Assembly (NCBI GenBank): GCA_031275735.1 | Contig: JAISOJ010000009.1 | Coordinates: 1-64,000 of the forward strand | From: Dysgonamonadaceae bacterium | GTDB lineage: Bacteria > Bacteroidota > Bacteroidia > Bacteroidales > Azobacteroidaceae | DNA length: 64,000 nt | Direction of reading: 5' to 3' | In this document: piece after piece, positions 20,733 through 30,560 of the stretch | How positions within the stretch are numbered: position 1 is the first letter of the stretch | Layout of the letters: every line of letters begins with the position of its first letter | The notes under the pieces: generated by a model | Told to the model about the DNA's origin: nothing | The model's database searches: none | The model's input: the letters and a program-made list of their open reading frames with translations, nothing else | Position numbers and translations under genes: made by a program

Positions 20733-21461
20733 TTATTTCAACTCTTTTATCTTAATATTTCGGAACCAGCAGTCGTATCCGTGGTCTTGCAGACCGATAT
20801 AACCTTCGGTAGCAATGCCTGCGATAAATTCGGGCCATTCTTTGAATTTACTCTTTTGCACCATTGCATCCCATTCGGGCGTCCATAAGGTATATTCGCA
20901 AACCAGCACCCCATTTTGCACATGAGTGACATGTCCATCGTAAACCGTTATCACAATAGTGTTCCATTGACAAGCAGGGTTGGCATTTGACGGAAGCGCC
21001 GGAAGCATATCGTAAAGCGAACCCGCAAGGTGGTTGGTTAATCGATTATCACCGGCATTCCAATTATCCAAGACTTGTACTTCGGGCGCGGCAATATAAA
21101 TAGGACGTCCCGGAAATTCCACAATATTGTAGAAGATACCCGAATTACCTGCCGTTTCTATTTTCCAGTCGACGGATAAAACAAAATTCTTGAACTTTTT
21201 AGTAGCAAAAAGAATATCGCCTTCCGACCCTCTTCCTGGTACAGAGCCTTTTTGAACTTTCATGGCTTCGTCGTCGATGACCCAGTTTTTTGCCATTTCG
21301 GTTTTATTACATTGGCGCCATCCATCCATACTTTTGCCGTCGAACAGCAACATCCATCCTTCGCTTTTTTCTTTTTCTGTTAACGTGTTGTTTTTTTGTC
21401 CCATAGCGGTTAATGAACCCAACGCAATGAGAAACGTCAAAAATAATACTTTACTTGTCAT
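20733..21461 (-). CDS. DUF1080 (3-keto-disaccharide hydrolase-like) secreted protein
   Basis: EGWMLLFDGKSMDGWRQCN...SVDWKIETAGNSGIFYNI...PEVQVLDN...GYIGLQDHGYDCWFRNIKIKEL. Confidence 0.9.
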   Translation of the reverse strand: MTSKVLFLTFLIALGSLTAMGQKNNTLTEKEKSEGWMLLFDGKSMDGWRQCNKTEMAKNWVIDDEAMKVQKGSVPGRGSEGDILFATKKFKNFVLSVDWKIETAGNSGIFYNIVEFPGRPIYIAAPEVQVLDNWNAGDNRLTNHLAGSLYDMLPALPSNANPACQWNTIVITVYDGHVTHVQNGVLVCEYTLWTPEWDAMVQKSKFKEWPEFIAGIATEGYIGLQDHGYDCWFRNIKIKELK

Positions 21462-21494
21462 TTCAATAAATTTAAATGTTAAACTTGTTAATAT

Positions 21495-23870
21495 TTATAA
21501 AATAATCTCTAATTGTCCGTTCAAACGGAGTGGTTTAGCCGGATCGACCCTTACTGTAACCGTTTTTTCTTTGTAGCGAACCGGTATTTCTCCTCCTGCC
21601 GGATTGCTTATTTGAGTATATACCAATTCTCCGTCTTTCCATTCCATATCAACCTCATAACCACCTCTTGCACGTAGTCCGGTAATAGAACCGTCTTTCC
21701 AGCTCGTTGCCAAAGCCGGCAGTAAACTGATTTTCCCTGCATGGCTTTGAAGTAATGATTCGGCTACGCCGGCAGAAAAACCGAAAGTACCGTCCGATTG
21801 GTTGGAGCCTCTATTGTGCAGGTTGTTGGCAACTGAATTGGCAACATAAGAATGGATGAATTGGGCTGTTTTATCGCCTCGTTCCAGCCGCGACCACATA
21901 CAAATATCCCATGCGACAGGGAACCCTCCTCGCCCGCGACGGGTATCCATCCAATTGTTAGTGGCTTTTACTAATTCTTTATCGCTTTCCCGATGAAATA
22001 AAATGGATTTGCCTGGGAAAAACGGGAAGTTTGCAGAAAAATTATGTCCTTGCTGACCGCCTTCCCAGTCTTCGATCCATTCTTGTACGAATCCGCGACT
22101 GCTTACTTTATAAGGCGGTAATTTAAGAAGAGCTTCTGCCAATTGTTGACTAAATGCATCATCGATACCCAATATTTTAGCCGCTTCGATACAATGAGGA
22201 AATAATTCGCGTATAATAGCCATATCCATTGTCGGTCCGGGGGATACAAATGCTAATTTTCCGTTGCTATCGATAAACCCATGTTCGGGCGACATAGAGA
22301 ATGGGGTAACAAGATATCCCAAACGAGGATGTTCTTCCAATAAATCCAGTAAGAATTCGGCAGATCCTTTCATCACCGGATAGTATTTCTTTAAAAATTC
22401 AATATTTCCGCTAAAAGCATAATGTTCCCAAATATCTTGACACAACCAAGCGCCGCCTAATGGCCACATGCCGAAACGGGCGGCGTCGACGGGGGCGGTT
22501 CCTCGCCAAAGGTCGATATTATGATGCGTCACCCATCCTTTGCAATCGTAATAAATTTGAGCCGTTTTAGCTCCTGTTTCGGAAATATCTTCCAGCATAT
22601 CAAACAGCGGTTGATGACATTCCGGCAGATTACAAACTTCCGTAGGCCAATAATTCATTTCCGTATTAATATTGATCGTATATTTACTGCCCCAGTTCGG
22701 AGTAATATCTTCGTTCCATATCGCTTGGAGATTGGCCGGCTGGCCTCCTGCCCGGCTGCTCGAAACCAACGCATAACGTCCGAATTGGAAACAAAGCGCT
22801 TCCAGGTTCGTATCTTCCTCTCCGTTTTTCATATCTGCTAAACGCTGATCGATAGGTTTTTCATTTTTTGCAGCATCGCCGACAGTTAAATGCACTCTTC
22901 CCATCAGGTTGTTGAAATCGGCAACATGCGTTTTCCGTAAATCCGTGTATTTTTTACCGGATGCACCGGCTAATACTTGGTCGCATCTTTCGGCCGGATC
23001 GGCGCTAATATCATTGTAGTTTACGTAACTGGTTGCAGCCGATAAAATAAGCGTTACGGCATGGGCGCCTCTGATAGATAAACGAGCATCGCCGGCTTCC
23101 GATTCTCCTCCTTCAGGGAACACATTCACTACTGTCCGGAATTTCAATCCTTCTCCTTCTACTCTTCCTATAAGCCAGTTCTCGGGAAGAGGCCCTTTCC
23201 ATGCTCCATCCATGATAAGTTGGTTGGATTTAGCTGCGACGACGTCTTGGAAATGGCTTTTCAATGCGACGTCCATCGACAGCGATTTCTTCTTATCTGT
23301 TTCAATCCGGACAACCATCACTTTGTCGGGGTATGATGCAAAAACCTCACGAGTATAAGTAATTCCTCCCGAAGTGTAAGTAACCGAAGCAATACCGGTT
23401 TCCATATCCAACGAGCGGCGATAATTGCCGACGGACGTAGTATCTACTTCAGGAAAAGTCAATAAAAGGTCGCCCAAAGGTTGAAAAGCTTGTTGCGCTA
23501 CAGGAATGCCATAAAATTTGGTATCAATTATCTTTTCCGCTTCTTGGAACTGGCCGGCATAAACAAGCGACTTGATTTGTGAAAAATACTTGCCGGCGTC
23601 CGGGTCGTTGTAATCGTGCGGACGTCCCGACCAAAAACTGGATTCGTTGAGTGCGATGCGTTCTTCATACGTTTTCCCGAAAACCATACCTGCCACCAGA
23701 CCATTACCTACCGGCATACCGTCGAGCCATACATCTCCCGGTTTATCGTACCATAAAATCATGTCTTTCTTGAAAGAGGATTTGTTGGGAGAAAAACACG
23801 AGTTACACACAAGAATCGAGAGCAAAGTAAACAAAGTTACATTGATGTAATAGAAAAATTTTGTATTCAT
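21495..23870 (-). CDS. Glycoside hydrolase family 95 (alpha-L-fucosidase-like)
   Basis: LWYDKPGDVWLDGMPVGNGLVAGMVFG...IALNESSFWSGRPHDYNDPDAGKY...NMNYWPTEVCNLPECHQPLFDM...FGFSAGVAESLLQSH. Confidence 0.92.
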   Translation of the reverse strand: MNTKFFYYINVTLFTLLSILVCNSCFSPNKSSFKKDMILWYDKPGDVWLDGMPVGNGLVAGMVFGKTYEERIALNESSFWSGRPHDYNDPDAGKYFSQIKSLVYAGQFQEAEKIIDTKFYGIPVAQQAFQPLGDLLLTFPEVDTTSVGNYRRSLDMETGIASVTYTSGGITYTREVFASYPDKVMVVRIETDKKKSLSMDVALKSHFQDVVAAKSNQLIMDGAWKGPLPENWLIGRVEGEGLKFRTVVNVFPEGGESEAGDARLSIRGAHAVTLILSAATSYVNYNDISADPAERCDQVLAGASGKKYTDLRKTHVADFNNLMGRVHLTVGDAAKNEKPIDQRLADMKNGEEDTNLEALCFQFGRYALVSSSRAGGQPANLQAIWNEDITPNWGSKYTININTEMNYWPTEVCNLPECHQPLFDMLEDISETGAKTAQIYYDCKGWVTHHNIDLWRGTAPVDAARFGMWPLGGAWLCQDIWEHYAFSGNIEFLKKYYPVMKGSAEFLLDLLEEHPRLGYLVTPFSMSPEHGFIDSNGKLAFVSPGPTMDMAIIRELFPHCIEAAKILGIDDAFSQQLAEALLKLPPYKVSSRGFVQEWIEDWEGGQQGHNFSANFPFFPGKSILFHRESDKELVKATNNWMDTRRGRGGFPVAWDICMWSRLERGDKTAQFIHSYVANSVANNLHNRGSNQSDGTFGFSAGVAESLLQSHAGKISLLPALATSWKDGSITGLRARGGYEVDMEWKDGELVYTQISNPAGGEIPVRYKEKTVTVRVDPAKPLRLNGQLEIIL

Positions 23871-24137
23871 AAGAATTAGATTAAAAATTAGGGTGTAATA
23901 TATAAGCGTAAAGTTAAATAAAGAATTTGGAAAAAAGATAATATTTCGAGCATTTATTTCTGTTTCTTAATGTTTTTTCATATTATTCTACCTGTAATTT
24001 GAGATAATGAAACATTGTTTCTGTTTTTCACGTAAAAATAAACAGGCATTAATGGATTTATTAACCGGAATATTATATGCTGTATAATACATTTGCATTA
24101 TCATTAAAAATCATTGTACTTATAAAATGTTATACCC

Positions 24138-27100
24138 ATGAAAAAAAATCTCATTTGTTTACTATTACTTTTATCTTTTGTTCCTATATTGTACGGTCAA
24201 AAGGAATATAAGGCTTACTTAGTCGCTACCGCCCATTTCGACACTCAATGGAATTGGGATGTAAGGGAATCGATTGATGATTATTTGTACCGCACGATGG
24301 TACAGAATTTTTGGCTCTTTGAACATTTTCCTAATTATGTATTCAATTTCGAAGGAGCTGTCAAATACCATTGGATGAAGGAATACTATCCTGCGGAATA
24401 TGCCAAAGTAAAAGAATACATTAAACAAGGAAGATGGAATGTTACCGGAAGTACATGGGATGCCACAGACCCGAATTTACCTTCTGCCGAATCGTTTTTC
24501 CGGAATATATTGTTGGGGCAGGAATTTTATAAAAAAGAATTCGGATTAAAAACCAACGACATTTACCTTCCCGACTGCTTTGGTTTCGGATATCTCTTGC
24601 CGACTATAGCCGCCCATTCGGGCTTGATAGGTTTTTCCACTCAAAAACTCCAATGGAGGAAAAATCCTTTTTACGGAGAAGAAAAAATGCCTTTTAAGAT
24701 AGGTCTATGGCAAGGGCTTGACGGTTCGCGCATCATGGCGGTTTTAGATGCCGGAGGTTACGGTACGTCTTATTATTACGACCGAGTGGATACCAACAAA
24801 CGCATCATTGACCGTGCCATAGCAGGGCCTAATAATACGGCTTATAGCTATTATGGAGTGGGAGACCGGGGCGGATCGCCTACTTTACCTTCGGTTTATT
24901 CCGTGGAAAAGAGTCTTACCGGCAACGGACCTCTCGAGGTGATCAGCGCTCGTGCAAGCCAGTTGTATGAAGATTATTATCCTTTCGAAAATCATCCGGA
25001 GTTAGAAGTTTTCGACGGGGAACTGTTGATGGATGTCCACGGCGTAGGCTGCTATACTTCGCAGGCAGCTATGAAAGCGTTCAACCGGCGGAATGAACAA
25101 TTGGCGGACGCGGCAGAACGGGCTTCAGTGGCGGCGGAATGGCTCGGCGGAATAGAATATCCGGCGGAAGAACTTCGTGAAAATTGGCAACGTTTCCTTT
25201 GGCACCAGTTCCATGACGATATTACGGGAACCAGTATTCCCCGTTCTTATACTTTTTCGTGGAATGATGAATTGATTGCTCAAACCCGGTTTGCAGAATC
25301 AGTAACAGATGCTGTCGGAGCAATTGGCAGGGCGCTGAATACCCGGGTAAAAGGAATACCTTTGGTCGTTTATAATCCGGTGGCTTACGAGCGGAAAGAT
25401 TTAGTAACAGCCTTTGTCAAAATGGATAAGCAGCCACGAGGAGTTGAAGTTACAGGACCGGAAGGAAAAACGGTTCCGGCGCAACTTTTGTCGTGGGAAA
25501 GCGGACAAGCGGAAATCCTTTTTGCCGCTCAGACAAAGCCCGTCAGTTTTTCCGTATATGAAGTAAATGCCGGAACAAATTCAAAAAGTAAAGCGCTGAA
25601 AGTTTCAGACAATACTTTGGAAAATTCTATTTATAAAATCACATTGGATAAAAACGGCGATATCGGTTCTCTGATTGATAAGCGGCAAAACAGGGAATTA
25701 GTGAAAGAAGGCAAATCTTTCCGGCTTATGGTTTTTACCGACAATGTTTCGACAGCCTATCCTGCATGGGAAATTTTTAAGAAAACCATCGACGGACCCA
25801 ATGTGTCTATTACGGACAATGTTGAAATATCAGTTGCCGAAACAGGACCGATCCGCGCATCGCTCCGGGTGGAACGTACCTATGGCGATTCGACCCGATT
25901 TGTTCAATACATAAGCCTCAGCGAAGGCGCTATGGACGACCGGATCGATATCAGGAGCGAATTGGATTGGGCGGCGAAAAATGCTTTGTTGAAAGCGGAA
26001 TTTCCAACTACTTTGTCGAATGAAAAAGCTTCTTACGATTTGGGACTTGGGTATGTAAAACGAAAAAACAATGTCGAAACGGCTTTTGAGGTATTAGGAC
26101 ATCAATGGGCAGATCTTACTTCAACAGACGATAGTTACGGCATTTCTATCTTGAATGATTCCAAATACGGCTGGGATAAACCGGATAATAATACAATCCG
26201 CTTAACATTGCTTCATACCCCGGATCCGGGCGAACGCTCTTTTCCATACCAAGGACATCAAGACCATGGGCATCATTCGTTCCGTTATGCTATCGTTGCT
26301 CATCCATCTACGGCAACGGATGCTCACACCGCATGGAAAGCCGAATCGTTCAATCAGCCTTTGCTCTCTTTTGCCACCGTCAAACATGCCGGTCGATTAG
26401 GACGTTCTTTTTCTTTCGTCAAAACCAGTACGCCTCAGATTGCTATAAAAGCGCTTAAAAAAGCAGAAGACGGCAATAGTTATGTAATTCGTATTAACGA
26501 GATAAGCGGAGTAAATTACGAGAACGCAGCAATAGAATTTGCTGCATTGATTGAAAATGCCCGCGAATTGAATGGTATCGAAGAAGTGACCGGCGATGTG
26601 AAATTTGAGGGCAATAAAATTATTTTCAGCGGCAAAGCTTTTCAACCTCGGACTTTTAGCGTGAAACTCAAAGATAAAGCTTTGCTTTCAGAACCCGAAA
26701 ACCGTTATGTCGATTTGGAATATACAAATTTAGCATTGACTTCCGACGAATTTAGCAAAACAGGTCATTTCGACCGGAGCGGCAATTCTTTCGCTGCAGA
26801 ACTGATCCCTGACATAATCCATTCCAACAGTATCCGATTCCGGATGAATAACGACCCGTCCATATTCAATTATATCCGCAGCAAGGGCGATACGATTCTT
26901 TTGCCGCCCAATCACGGATTCAATAAATTGTACTTACTGGTCACTTCTTCGGTAGGTGATCGCCGGACGATTTTCAAAGTGGACGACAAAGAATATCCGG
27001 TAAATATATCCTATTATTCGGGCTTTTACGGGCAATGGGCATGGAAAGGCGAAAGCGAAGGCTACCTGAAAGAAGGTTCGATTGCACATATCAGCAACCA

Positions 27101-27368
27101 CAAGCATAGCGCCCAAAAAGGGAATGATTCTTATAATTTCACGTACTTGTATAAAGTATGCCTCGACATCGATAAAAACGCCCGTATGCTTATTTTACCG
27201 CAAGATCCCGGCGTCGCTCTTTTCGCGGCTACTCTAACCGATAATCCTAACGGAGATACAAAAGCGGCTATGGAGATGCGAAAACTCCCTTACATCACAC
27301 GCGAAATTAATTATACAACCGAACCTGTGGCGCCTTTTAGAGATAGAAATGAAAGAAGTCTCTGGTAA
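24138..27368 (+). CDS. Glycoside hydrolase family 38 alpha-mannosidase-like
   Basis: ATAHFDTQWNWDVRESIDDYL, GSTWDATDPNLPSAESFFRNILLGQEFYKKEFG, WHQFHDDITGTSIPRSY. Confidence 0.9.
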   Translation: MKKNLICLLLLLSFVPILYGQKEYKAYLVATAHFDTQWNWDVRESIDDYLYRTMVQNFWLFEHFPNYVFNFEGAVKYHWMKEYYPAEYAKVKEYIKQGRWNVTGSTWDATDPNLPSAESFFRNILLGQEFYKKEFGLKTNDIYLPDCFGFGYLLPTIAAHSGLIGFSTQKLQWRKNPFYGEEKMPFKIGLWQGLDGSRIMAVLDAGGYGTSYYYDRVDTNKRIIDRAIAGPNNTAYSYYGVGDRGGSPTLPSVYSVEKSLTGNGPLEVISARASQLYEDYYPFENHPELEVFDGELLMDVHGVGCYTSQAAMKAFNRRNEQLADAAERASVAAEWLGGIEYPAEELRENWQRFLWHQFHDDITGTSIPRSYTFSWNDELIAQTRFAESVTDAVGAIGRALNTRVKGIPLVVYNPVAYERKDLVTAFVKMDKQPRGVEVTGPEGKTVPAQLLSWESGQAEILFAAQTKPVSFSVYEVNAGTNSKSKALKVSDNTLENSIYKITLDKNGDIGSLIDKRQNRELVKEGKSFRLMVFTDNVSTAYPAWEIFKKTIDGPNVSITDNVEISVAETGPIRASLRVERTYGDSTRFVQYISLSEGAMDDRIDIRSELDWAAKNALLKAEFPTTLSNEKASYDLGLGYVKRKNNVETAFEVLGHQWADLTSTDDSYGISILNDSKYGWDKPDNNTIRLTLLHTPDPGERSFPYQGHQDHGHHSFRYAIVAHPSTATDAHTAWKAESFNQPLLSFATVKHAGRLGRSFSFVKTSTPQIAIKALKKAEDGNSYVIRINEISGVNYENAAIEFAALIENARELNGIEEVTGDVKFEGNKIIFSGKAFQPRTFSVKLKDKALLSEPENRYVDLEYTNLALTSDEFSKTGHFDRSGNSFAAELIPDIIHSNSIRFRMNNDPSIFNYIRSKGDTILLPPNHGFNKLYLLVTSSVGDRRTIFKVDDKEYPVNISYYSGFYGQWAWKGESEGYLKEGSIAHISNHKHSAQKGNDSYNFTYLYKVCLDIDKNARMLILPQDPGVALFAATLTDNPNGDTKAAMEMRKLPYITREINYTTEPVAPFRDRNERSLW

Positions 27369-27503
27369 GTATTTTTAATTGTGAATAATAAAGAGCGATG
27401 AAGCATTCGGAAATTTTCAGTTCCGTACAGTTTCATCGCTCCTTACTTACTTACCGTATCGGCTATGATTCAGGGAGAAAAAAGCCTATATCGGTAACAT
27501 CTC

Positions 27504-29081
27504 TTAACAGCCGACTATTGTTATTCCGCCTTCTTCTATCCATTGCAGGCGCTCGCTCCAGGGCAAAGGTTCGGGACGACGGTCGAAAATCACCAGATAA
27601 GCGTTTACCGGGCGGCTGTCTTTGGGACGAAAGAAAGGAGAAAATGTTTCCTTATAGCGTAAGGTTTGGCGGATACCCTCCGTTTTTACCGCATCGAAAG
27701 TTTTCCCTTTTCTCAATAATTTGACTTCGATGATGTTCCATGCCCCCTTGTATTCGACGGCCAGATCCATCCGGCCCCTTCCGGCGGCATATTCCCGTTC
27801 GATGCGTCCCTCCCCATTGATAACCCGTTGCAAGAAAGCCATCAGAAGCAAATGAGGGAAAGCTTCGGTATAATTCATCATTTCGTCCCAGGCTTCGGAA
27901 TTGGTTTGCCAAAACGCTTGGAACTCGCGGAGCAAACCGTCCATATCCAGCGTCCCGTCGGGATTTTGCCATTGCCATTCGGGAGCAGGGATTGCCAATT
28001 GTGGGCTGTAAGTCAATTGACGGGCAATCACTTCCCTGTAAATGGGATTGGCTACAACAGGCGTTCCGCCTTCCGTGGTTACCAGTCCCAAATCCAAGCA
28101 AATACGGAAAGCCTCGCTATTGGCCAGCATGGGATTGGGTTCGCCGGTAATCAGCGATTCCATCACATAACGGACATTCGGGTCTTCCAGGCGGTAAGCC
28201 AAAGCATCCAGATGGGTTTCACGTGCCATAATCATCTGTTGGAGAGCCTCCCTAATATGCTCGATGGTAACGGTTTCCGTACTTTCCTCGGTTAATATCC
28301 GCAAGGTTGCCCGCATAAACAGGGAATTGACAATCCCGGGTTGCCCCTTCGACTGTTCATACACATAATCCAATGCTTCCTGTGTGATTAACTGTCCGGT
28401 TTCGGACGTTCGCTGCGCAAAAAGATGAGCTATGTCTTCCCGCTGAAAATTAGCTAAGACAGCCGAATCTTCTTTGATATTGAAAGGCGAACCGGGATTG
28501 GGGGCAATTCCTCCTTTAGGCTGGGTAATGTAGTCTTTCAGGTCGCGCATACCGACCAATGCAATGGATATGGGAAACTTGCCTATACCGCGCGAAGCAA
28601 AACCGCTACGTAGCTGACGCAAGAAACTGATCATCACTTCGCCCTGCAAGACGTCGACTTCATCGAAGAGGACAATTAAAGGCTTGGGAGCAACTAATTT
28701 AGCCCAATTACTTAAAATATCATTTAATGAAGAAAGGGGACTTCCAGTATTGGAAGAAGGGACGGGTAAATCTATTTTTTCCGCCGCATCACGAATGGCA
28801 TCATTTATTGCCGGCATGGCGCGTTCCGGCTCTGCAATTCCTTGACAACGTTCTACTGTGACATAACAGGCAATAGCTTCATTGCCTGCGTTAATCTCCC
28901 GCATCCAGCTTTGCAGGAAGGTTGTTTTACCGGTTTGACGCGGCGCATGAAGCACCCAGTAAAGTCTGTCACTGATATAGCGATGCAATTGAGCGCCCAC
29001 TAAACGGTCTTCCGGAGGAAGCATGTAATGTTCTTCCGGATTACAGGGGCCTGTAGTGTTGAAAAAACGAAGTCGTGCCAT
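27504..29081 (-). CDS. AAA-like ATPase with C-terminal PD-(D/E)XK nuclease-like domain
   Basis: Walker A-like APRQTGKTTF, Walker B LIVLFDEVDVL, C-terminal GRGRMDLAVEYKGAWNIIEVKLL (D...ExK). Confidence 0.78.
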   Translation of the reverse strand: MARLRFFNTTGPCNPEEHYMLPPEDRLVGAQLHRYISDRLYWVLHAPRQTGKTTFLQSWMREINAGNEAIACYVTVERCQGIAEPERAMPAINDAIRDAAEKIDLPVPSSNTGSPLSSLNDILSNWAKLVAPKPLIVLFDEVDVLQGEVMISFLRQLRSGFASRGIGKFPISIALVGMRDLKDYITQPKGGIAPNPGSPFNIKEDSAVLANFQREDIAHLFAQRTSETGQLITQEALDYVYEQSKGQPGIVNSLFMRATLRILTEESTETVTIEHIREALQQMIMARETHLDALAYRLEDPNVRYVMESLITGEPNPMLANSEAFRICLDLGLVTTEGGTPVVANPIYREVIARQLTYSPQLAIPAPEWQWQNPDGTLDMDGLLREFQAFWQTNSEAWDEMMNYTEAFPHLLLMAFLQRVINGEGRIEREYAAGRGRMDLAVEYKGAWNIIEVKLLRKGKTFDAVKTEGIRQTLRYKETFSPFFRPKDSRPVNAYLVIFDRRPEPLPWSERLQWIEEGGITIVGC

Positions 29082-29166
29082 GAAATGTTTATCTGTTTAA
29101 AATATCACAAATGTAGTTCTTTTTTTTAAGAACACATGGTTATGTAAATTACTCCAAAGAATCTGT

Positions 29167-29632
29167 TTTAGAAAATTGGACGATACCTAATAAAAATGCC
29201 AATAATGACTTCATAGTGCGAGTTTTCTATAAACAACACTCATAAAAAGCAAATTTCAGTGGTGCAGGTAAAAATCATTGAGAAAAAATTATATATTTCA
29301 ATCTTTTTTTATACATCTATTGTAAAAGCCATAATTTATTTCATTTTTACATAATTATTGATAATTTTTTTCTAATTTTGCCACAAAATTTAGGAGTTAA
29401 TAATTGTCGTATTCATTGTGGGTAAACATTTAGAAACAATTTACAAAATTTTCTTTCGATGAAGAAATTCAAGTGTTTTTTAATTTACAATCGTTTATCA
29501 CTAACAAACATTTCACCGTTATTGCACATTACTCTGAATCATTTTTTAAGATATGAAAAAAGGCGGCGCGATTTTCCGGTTTTTCACCCAAAAACGATAA
29601 CTTGGGATTAAAATTTAACAAAAAATTATACC
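29167..29632 (+). repeat. Long direct repeat copy 1: conserved non-coding leader upstream of the module-protein array
   Basis: Aligns along its whole length with 35185-35663 (e.g. ...aggagttaataattgt[c/t]gtattcatt[g/a]tgggtaaacatttagaaacaat...cttgggattaaaa[t/c]ttaacaaaaaattatacc). Confidence 0.88.
29373..29380 (+). promoter_or_regulatory. -7 box TAATTTTG within leader copy 1
   Basis: Matches TAnnTTTG and is conserved in the second copy as TAACTTTG (35393-35400). Confidence 0.5.
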
Positions 29633-29753
29633 TTATAATGAATTAAGGAGAAAAGAATTAATAAAAAATAGGCTTCGGTTATTAGTTCTTTATTAGCAAT
29701 TTGGAAAGAAGTGTAATATTAAATATTTATATTAAACAATTAAAATCACGTTT

Positions 29754-30470
29754 ATGAATGCAACAGTTTATTTTAGAAGACTGAAGTTTATTGTTTCCTT
29801 GTTAACACATAATTTTTGCTTCGGTATCGAATCCGTGCCCAAGAAGGCAGGATTATTCGCTCTGTTGGTCGCTTTACTTACATTCAACGCCAAAGCTCAA
29901 GTAACGATCGGCGACATCACCACGCCCAACAAACATGCTATCCTGGAATTGAAAACTGCCGGCGACGGCCGTGGCCTCTTATTGCCGGGAGTTAAACTGG
30001 AGGGTTTGACTGCTACAACGCCCTCTTTTACCTCGGACGATGTGCCGCAGGGCCTTCTGGTGTATAATACCGGCGCCGACGCTTCAAGTCTCCTTACCGA
30101 AGGATTGTATTATTGGAACGGCTCCCATTGGGAAGCTACCGGCAACAATTGGTTTTACATGCCGGCTACCACTTTTAATACGGATTCAAGCAAACCGGCC
30201 AGCGAAAACAGCAAGGATTTGTATGCCGTTTACGCCGCTCAATTTGCTTCTTCGGCCACTCAAGTGATTGGCAGTACAGGCGCTCCGGCTATTCATACGC
30301 TAATTCCGGCTATTCCGGCGCGTACCGATTTCTATTATTATGTCATTTCGTATGATACAACCGTCTTTGATAATATAAGTATCAATGCGAATGGAGAAAT
30401 GACCTACGACTTGCTGAAAGACGGAGACGAGTCGACTTACATAAACATTGTGTTTGTGAGAAAACGTTAA
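29754..30470 (+). CDS. Predicted secreted protein with shared N-terminal module (type 1 of 4)
   Basis: Hydrophobic signal ...KAGLFALLVALLTFNAKAQ then VTIGDITTPNKHAILELKTAGDGRGLLLPGVKLEGL...PQGLLVYNTG...GLYYWNGSHWEA. Confidence 0.72.
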   Translation: MNATVYFRRLKFIVSLLTHNFCFGIESVPKKAGLFALLVALLTFNAKAQVTIGDITTPNKHAILELKTAGDGRGLLLPGVKLEGLTATTPSFTSDDVPQGLLVYNTGADASSLLTEGLYYWNGSHWEATGNNWFYMPATTFNTDSSKPASENSKDLYAVYAAQFASSATQVIGSTGAPAIHTLIPAIPARTDFYYYVISYDTTVFDNISINANGEMTYDLLKDGDESTYINIVFVRKR

Positions 30471-30560
30471 TCGAAACAAACCCTGTTATGCGAAACAAAT
30501 AATTTAATCCAGTGTATGTTATCAATTTTTCATCACAGGGTCGAAAAAAATATAAAAAAA

